Notes under the pieces: model-generated
What the model was told of the DNA's origin: nothing
What the model saw: the letters and a program-made list of their open reading frames with translations, nothing else
Databases searched by the model: none
From: Streptomyces californicus
GTDB lineage: Bacteria; Actinomycetota; Actinomycetes; Streptomycetales; Streptomycetaceae
Reading direction: 5' to 3'
Assembly: GCF_000717645.1 (NCBI RefSeq)
Contig: NZ_JNZZ01000016.1
Span: forward strand, 372,001 to 436,000
Length of the DNA stretch: 64,000 nt
Shown: in pieces, positions 59,790 to 64,000 of the stretch
Layout of the letters: each line of letters starts with the position of its first letter
Numbering within the stretch: position 1 is the first letter of the stretch
Position numbers and translations under genes: made by a program

Positions 59790-60827
59790 TCAGCCCACCG
59801 GCACCCCCGCCTCAAGGTTGAGCACCGTCTTCCGCTCGCGCGCCCGCAGCGCCCAGCGCAGCCGCTCGTACCGGGTGGGCGGCAGCATCCCCGCCGCCTC
59901 CGCCTCGGTGACGAACCGCCAGCCGCGCAGCTCGGAGCCGGGCAGCAGCAGTCGCCCGGCGTCCTCGGAGCGGAGCTGACCGCCGTCGAAGAGGAAGCGC
60001 AGCCCGCCGTATCCGGGCGGGCGGGGTGACTCCCAGTCGACGAGCAGCAGGGTGGGCACCCGGTCGAGGCCGAGGCCGATCTCCTCGGCGACCTCACGGA
60101 TCCCGGCCTGCGCGGGGGCCTCGCCCGCCTCCACGACCCCGCCGGGGAACTCCCACCCGGGTTTGTACGTGGGGTCGACGAGCAGTACCCGGTCCTCCTC
60201 GTCGAAGAGCAGCACCCCGGCGGCCACCGTCTCGCCGGTCGGCTCGGGAGTCTGCACGATGGAGCACGGCGACGCGCTCCCGGTGCGCACGGCGGCCGCG
60301 ATCCGCTCGGCGGTCTCCCGAGGAGTGAGGGCGCCGTTGTCGACCACATGCGCGTCCTGGGCGATCCATGCGAGGGCCTCGCGGTACGCGCCGATGTGCT
60401 CGTACGCCCACCTGCGCACCCGCTCGCTCTGCTCGTCGTCGCCCGGGAACTCCTCACGGCCCGCGATCCGGCCGCGCAGGATCGTTTCCTCAGGTGAGAG
60501 CGCCACATGGCGGACCGGAATGCGCCGGGAGGCGAGTCCTCCGAAGATCTCGTCCCGGTACTCCTGTCTCAGCAGCGTCATCGGCACCACCAGGACCCCG
60601 GGCACCTCGGCGAGCAGCGCCGCCGCCGTGTCCACCACGAGCCGCCGCCAGATCGGCAGGTCCTGGAAGTCGGTGACCTCGGCGAGCCGCTTCTGCGGCA
60701 GCAGGGCGCGCAGCCCCGCGCCGGTGACCTCCGGGTCGTACAGCGTGCTGTCCGGGATCAGCTCGACCAGTTCGGCCGCGGCACTGGTCTTGCCCGCACT
60801 GAACGCGCCGTTTATCCAGACGATCAC
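59790..60827 (-). CDS. P-loop kinase / Nudix hydrolase fusion protein
   Basis: This 345-aa protein joins a P-loop kinase-like domain (residues about 1-170; Walker A NGAFSAGKT at residues 5-13) to a Nudix domain (about 185-345; Nudix box GGVVEAGEAPAQAGIREVAE then EIGL). The kinase part looks like an AAA/shikimate-kinase-type small-molecule kinase that phosphorylates a nucleotide or drug; the Nudix part may hydrolyse a nucleotide derivative. The two domains are joined in frame with a short linker. The start is GTG at 60827 with GGAGG eight nt upstream. Substrates are not known. Confidence 0.88.
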   Translation of the reverse strand: MIVWINGAFSAGKTSAAAELVELIPDSTLYDPEVTGAGLRALLPQKRLAEVTDFQDLPIWRRLVVDTAAALLAEVPGVLVVPMTLLRQEYRDEIFGGLASRRIPVRHVALSPEETILRGRIAGREEFPGDDEQSERVRRWAYEHIGAYREALAWIAQDAHVVDNGALTPRETAERIAAAVRTGSASPCSIVQTPEPTGETVAAGVLLFDEEDRVLLVDPTYKPGWEFPGGVVEAGEAPAQAGIREVAEEIGLGLDRVPTLLLVDWESPRPPGYGGLRFLFDGGQLRSEDAGRLLLPGSELRGWRFVTEAEAAGMLPPTRYERLRWALRARERKTVLNLEAGVPVG

Positions 60828-60925
60828 GGTTCCCCCTCCTCCGTAGCCTCCTGTGGCTTGCCCGCTCCACCCTGTCGCGGAAACCCCCTGGCGGCGACGG
60901 CGTCGACCGGATGCGTTCGTTCCGG

Positions 60926-61858
60926 CTAGCTGCGCAGCGCGATGGCGGCCGCCGCGGCCCCGACCAGGCCCGCGTCCGTGCCCATCACGGCGGGCGCGAC
61001 GGTGAGCCGGCGCAGGTAGGAGAGCGTGGCGTACTCGCGCAGGCTGCGGCGCAACGGGGCGAAGAGCACGTCCCCGGCTCCGGCCACTCCCCCGCCGACC
61101 ACCGCGATGTCGAGGTCCGCCAGGGTGGCCGTGGCGGCGATGCCGGCCGCCAGGGCGCGCGCCGCGCGCTCGTACGAGGCGATGGCGACCGGGTCCCCGG
61201 CACGGGCGGCGACGGCCACCGCGGCGGCCGTGACGTCGCCGTCCGGACCGGGCCGCCAGCCGTTCTCCAGCGCGCGGCGGGCGATGTTGGGACCGCTGGC
61301 GATGCCTTCGACGCAGCCGCGCGCGCCGCAGGGGCACAGCTCGCCGTCCAGGTCGACGCTGATGTGGCCGATGTGCCCGGCGTTGCCCGACGGGCCGGGA
61401 CGCGGGGTGCCGTCGAGGACGAGTCCGCCGCCGACGCCCGTCGACACGACGAGGCAGAGCGCGTTGTCGTGGCCGCGGGCGGCGCCGAGCCAGTGCTCGG
61501 CGGCCGTCATCGCGACCCCGTCGCCCACCAGCGCGACCGGCAGCCCGTCCGCCGTCTTGTGCACCCGCTCCACAAGGGGGAAGGCCCGCCAGCCGGGCAC
61601 GTTGACCGGGCTGACCGTGCCCGCCGCCGCGTCGACCGGGCCGGCGCTGCCGATGCCGACGGAGCGGGCCGCGCTCCACAGCGGCGAGGCCATCAGCTCG
61701 CCCAGCACCTCGTCCACGGCGCCCATGACCGCCTCGGCGCCCTCCCGGGCGGGCGTCGGCCGCTGCGCCCGTACGCGGAGGGAACCGTCGCCGCCCACCA
61801 GCGCGCCGGCGATCTTGGTGCCGCCGATGTCGAGCGCGGCGACGAGGTCGGTATGCAT
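60926..61858 (-). CDS. ROK-family sugar kinase (glucokinase-like)
   Basis: This 310-aa kinase has the ATP-binding motif ALDIGGTKIAGALVGG (residues about 7-22), the sugar-binding region GSGNAGHIGHI-like sequence (PSGNAGHIGHISV), and the zinc motif CPCGARGCVEG. It lacks a helix-turn-helix and thus is a kinase rather than a repressor. It probably phosphorylates glucose or a related hexose. Its divergent neighbour is a LacI-family regulator, with a palindromic operator between; the pair probably responds to a common sugar. Confidence 0.9.
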   Translation of the reverse strand: MHTDLVAALDIGGTKIAGALVGGDGSLRVRAQRPTPAREGAEAVMGAVDEVLGELMASPLWSAARSVGIGSAGPVDAAAGTVSPVNVPGWRAFPLVERVHKTADGLPVALVGDGVAMTAAEHWLGAARGHDNALCLVVSTGVGGGLVLDGTPRPGPSGNAGHIGHISVDLDGELCPCGARGCVEGIASGPNIARRALENGWRPGPDGDVTAAAVAVAARAGDPVAIASYERAARALAAGIAATATLADLDIAVVGGGVAGAGDVLFAPLRRSLREYATLSYLRRLTVAPAVMGTDAGLVGAAAAAIALRS

Positions 61859-61933
61859 CGGTGTGGGCTCTCCGGATCGGTGAAGGGGCGGGACCTGCGG
61901 GTTCCGACCTTAGTTTGCACAGTCTCCATTCTG

Positions 61934-61960
61934 TTGACAACGTTGTCCAGGGCCTATGCT
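61934..61960. promoter_or_regulatory. LacI operator and divergent promoter
   Basis: GACAACGTTGTC (61936-61947) is a perfect palindrome with the central CG typical of LacI-family operators. It overlaps a -35 TTGACA (61934-61939) with a -10-like TATGCT at 61955-61960 (15-bp spacing, short) reading toward the LacI gene. On the other strand, TTGTCA and CAAACT with 17-bp spacing may serve the kinase. Confidence 0.65.
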
Positions 61961-62066
61961 CGACGCCACAGCCTCCGATCACCCCCGCGGTGTCCCGCTC
62001 GGCCGACCCGGGCGCCCGGCCGGAGCACCGCAGCCCCCGCCCGTATCCGACGACAGGACAGCGCAC

Positions 62067-63095
62067 GTGGACCGGACCGCCCGTCATTCCGAGACCCGCT
62101 ACGGCAACCGGCCGACGATGAAGGACGTGGCGGCCCGCGCCGGAGTCGGCCTCAAGACGGTCTCCCGGGTGGTGAACAGCGAGCCCGGCGTCACGCCCGA
62201 CACCGAACGGCGTGTGCAGGAGGCCATCGAGGCGCTCGGCTTCCGCCGCAACGACAGCGCCCGCGTGCTGCGCAAGGGCCGTACGGCGTCCATCGGGCTG
62301 GTCCTGGAGGATCTGGCGGACCCGTTCTACGGTCCGCTGAGCCGTGCCGTGGAGGAGGTGGCGCGTGCGCACGGGGCGCTGCTGATCAACGGCTCCAGCG
62401 CCGAGGACCCGGAGCGGGAGCAGGAGCTGGTCCTGGCGCTGTGCGCCCGTCGCGTGGACGGGCTGATCGTGATCCCGGCGGGCGACGACCACCGCTATCT
62501 GGAGCCGGAGATCAAGGCGGGCATCGCCACGGTCTTCGTGGACCGCCCGGCAGGCCATGTGGATGTCGACATGGTCCTCTCCGACAGCTTCGGCGGGTCC
62601 CGGGAGGGCGTGGCGCACCTCATCGCGCACGGCCACCGCAGGATCGGCTTCATCGGCGACCAGCCGCGCATCCACACGGCCACCGAGCGTCTGCGCGGCT
62701 ACCACGCCGCCATGGCGGACGCGGGCATCACCGTCGCGGACGGCTGGGTCTCCCTCGGCTCGACGGAGCCGGAGCGGGTCCGCATGGCTGTCGAGGAGAT
62801 GCTGAGCGGCCCCGAGCCGGTCACCGCCATGTTCGCCGGCAACAACCGGGTGACGGTGACGGTCGTGCGGGTGCTCGCGGAGCGGGAGCGCCCGGTGGCA
62901 CTGGTGGGCTTCGACGACATCGAGCTGGCCGATCTGCTCGGCATCACCGTCATATCGCAGGACGCCGCGGCGGTCGGCCGGACGGCGGCCGAGCACCTGT
63001 TCCGCCGCCTCGACGGGGCGGACCACGCCACGGCCCGGGTGGAGCTGCCAACGACGCTGATCCCCCGCGGCTCGGGCGAACTGCCGCCCGCCTGA
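62067..63095 (+). CDS. LacI-family transcriptional regulator
   Basis: This 342-aa regulator has an N-terminal LacI helix-turn-helix and hinge (MKDVAARAGVGLKTVSRVVN at about residues 18-37; hinge near ARVLRKGRTASIGLV) and a periplasmic-binding-protein-like effector domain (VDGLIVIPAGDD, GHRRIGFIGDQP, ALVGFDDIELAD). It probably binds a sugar and controls the kinase gene and itself through the palindrome at 61936. The start is GTG at 62067, giving 17 extra residues before the ATG at 62118; the family often has this short N-terminal extension. Confidence 0.9.
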   Translation: MDRTARHSETRYGNRPTMKDVAARAGVGLKTVSRVVNSEPGVTPDTERRVQEAIEALGFRRNDSARVLRKGRTASIGLVLEDLADPFYGPLSRAVEEVARAHGALLINGSSAEDPEREQELVLALCARRVDGLIVIPAGDDHRYLEPEIKAGIATVFVDRPAGHVDVDMVLSDSFGGSREGVAHLIAHGHRRIGFIGDQPRIHTATERLRGYHAAMADAGITVADGWVSLGSTEPERVRMAVEEMLSGPEPVTAMFAGNNRVTVTVVRVLAERERPVALVGFDDIELADLLGITVISQDAAAVGRTAAEHLFRRLDGADHATARVELPTTLIPRGSGELPPA

Positions 63096-63121
63096 GGGCT
63101 GTCACCCGGGCCGGGGACTCG

Positions 63122-63946
63122 TCAGGAGCGCTTCTCGAACGGGCGGGTGAGCAGCGCCAGTACCTGTGCGGGCGCGTCCTCCTGGACCGCGTGCCCCGCA
63201 CCGTCGATCCAGTGCAGCTCGGAGTGCGGGATGAGCGCGTGCAGTTGCTCGCCGAAGGGCGGCGGCAGGAAGCCGTCCTCGCGCCCCCAGATGATCCGGG
63301 TCGGCACCGGCACCGTTGCGAGCAGGTGCTGGAACTCATCGGTGTCGGCCTGCTCCAGCTGCCCGTACTGGCGGTAGTACGCCGCCCGCCCCTCTTCGCC
63401 GCGCCAGGGGTCGAGATGGGCGGCCAGGGTGTCCGGCCGATAGCCCCGGCCGCTCGCGAAGCGCAGGTGGCTCTCGGCCAGCGCCTCGTGGGCGTACACG
63501 GGCAGCCGCTCGAAGACGTGCGCGTTCTCCCGCACGAGGCGGAACAGCCCGGTCCCCCAGTCACCGCAGGCCACGGCGTCCATCAGCGTGAGATCGGCGA
63601 ACCGCGCTCCTTCGAGGAGGAGTGCCCGCAGCGCCACCGCTCCGCCGATGTCGTGGGCGATCACCCGCGGGCGCTCCAGCCCCCAGTGGTCCAGGAGCCC
63701 GGTGAACACCCGGGCCTGCGCGGCCAGTCGGAGGTCCTGGCCGGGGCGGCGCTCCGACCGCCCGTAGCCCGGCAGGTCGAAGGTGAAGACCTGGTGGTCC
63801 CGGGCGAGCGCGGGGGCGATCTCGCGCCAGATGAAGGAGGAGAACGGGGTGCCGTGGAGCAGGACGACGGGCTCCCCCTCCCCCTGCGCCTCCCAGTGGA
63901 CGGCGCCGCTCGGGGATGTGTGGGTCCCGGACGAAATCGCGTTCAT
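63122..63946 (-). CDS. Alpha/beta hydrolase with Asp nucleophile (haloalkane dehalogenase-like)
   Basis: This 274-aa hydrolase has VVLLHGTPFSSFIW (oxyanion and lid region), an Asp nucleophile in IAHDIGGAVALR (Asp99) and a catalytic His in GAGHAV (His252). An Asp rather than Ser nucleophile is characteristic of haloalkane dehalogenases and epoxide hydrolases. The substrate is unknown. The ATG at 63946 has GGAGG six nt upstream. It is convergent with the LacI gene. Haloalkane dehalogenase is one possibility; a fluoroacetate dehalogenase or epoxide hydrolase cannot be excluded. Confidence 0.85.
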   Translation of the reverse strand: MNAISSGTHTSPSGAVHWEAQGEGEPVVLLHGTPFSSFIWREIAPALARDHQVFTFDLPGYGRSERRPGQDLRLAAQARVFTGLLDHWGLERPRVIAHDIGGAVALRALLLEGARFADLTLMDAVACGDWGTGLFRLVRENAHVFERLPVYAHEALAESHLRFASGRGYRPDTLAAHLDPWRGEEGRAAYYRQYGQLEQADTDEFQHLLATVPVPTRIIWGREDGFLPPPFGEQLHALIPHSELHWIDGAGHAVQEDAPAQVLALLTRPFEKRS

Positions 63947-64000
63947 GAGATGCCTCCTGAAATGGGGTGCAGGACTCGGTCGCACCACCGACGTTACCAG

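Noticed and set aside
59790..63026. 1078-codon minus-strand frame joining kinase-Nudix to upstream sequence
   Set aside because: Upstream of 60827 it runs antisense or out of frame through the ROK kinase and LacI genes. The GTG at 60827 has a strong ribosome-binding site.

Overview
The window is very GC-rich, densely packed actinobacterial chromosome and reads as Streptomyces. Many starts are GTG or TTG, codon third positions are GC-saturated, and several families are typical of that genus: an Hsp18/RheA pair, DUF574 methyltransferase, DUF6643, SCO4225-type membrane protein, RsbW-like ATPase, and many TetR, ROK and LacI regulators. No rRNA, tRNA or CRISPR array was seen. Most of the window is ordinary chromosome, with two compact RiPP-like islands.

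Left part (1-12.2 kb): 3' end of an ABC exporter, a methyltransferase, a carbonic anhydrase-SulP bicarbonate operon, an AraC remnant, a DUF2267 gene, the hsp18/rheA divergent pair with a RheA-type operator, a DUF574 methyltransferase, a 51-aa membrane peptide, an alpha/beta hydrolase and an MFS transporter.

RiPP island A (12.3-19.1 kb, minus strand): a 55-aa precursor with a Cys-rich C-terminus is followed by four translationally coupled genes. These are a LanM-type dehydratase (DUF4135) that lacks the usual cyclase domain and carries a DUF6624-like C-terminal domain, two JmjC-like oxygenases (the first without the HxD metal motif), and a stand-alone LanC cyclase. A good promoter (TTGACA, 17 bp, TCTACT) precedes the precursor. 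This is the best candidate for an undescribed lanthipeptide-like pathway.

Middle (19.2-33 kb): secreted ceramidase, Nudix hydrolase, apolipoprotein N-acyltransferase, a racemase, an HpnB-like glycosyltransferase, a double-TerD protein, a second carbonic anhydrase-SulP operon, and a two-component system with a small Pro-rich membrane protein. A TGAGA-N4-TCTCA-like element sits upstream of both the second carbonic anhydrase operon and the two-component operon.

RiPP-like island B (33.2-35.4 kb, plus strand): a 51-aa peptide ending in three GCIS units spaced by nine residues, a strong hairpin, a PaaK-like adenylate-forming ligase and a small GRDP-like protein. I do not recognise this combination as a known RiPP class.

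Right part (36-64 kb): DUF6643 protein, Rv1733c-like protein, a beta-helix/AAA+ fusion, a lipase-like membrane protein, DeoR regulator, a sigma-like membrane protein, an SDR-type protein, an IS5-family transposase remnant, Cds1-like PLP enzyme, RsbW-like ATPase, divergent ROK regulator/MFS pair, a TetR/F420-type reductase pair with two operator copies, an FAD reductase, M20 peptidase, a P-loop kinase-Nudix fusion, a ROK kinase/LacI pair and a dehalogenase-like hydrolase.
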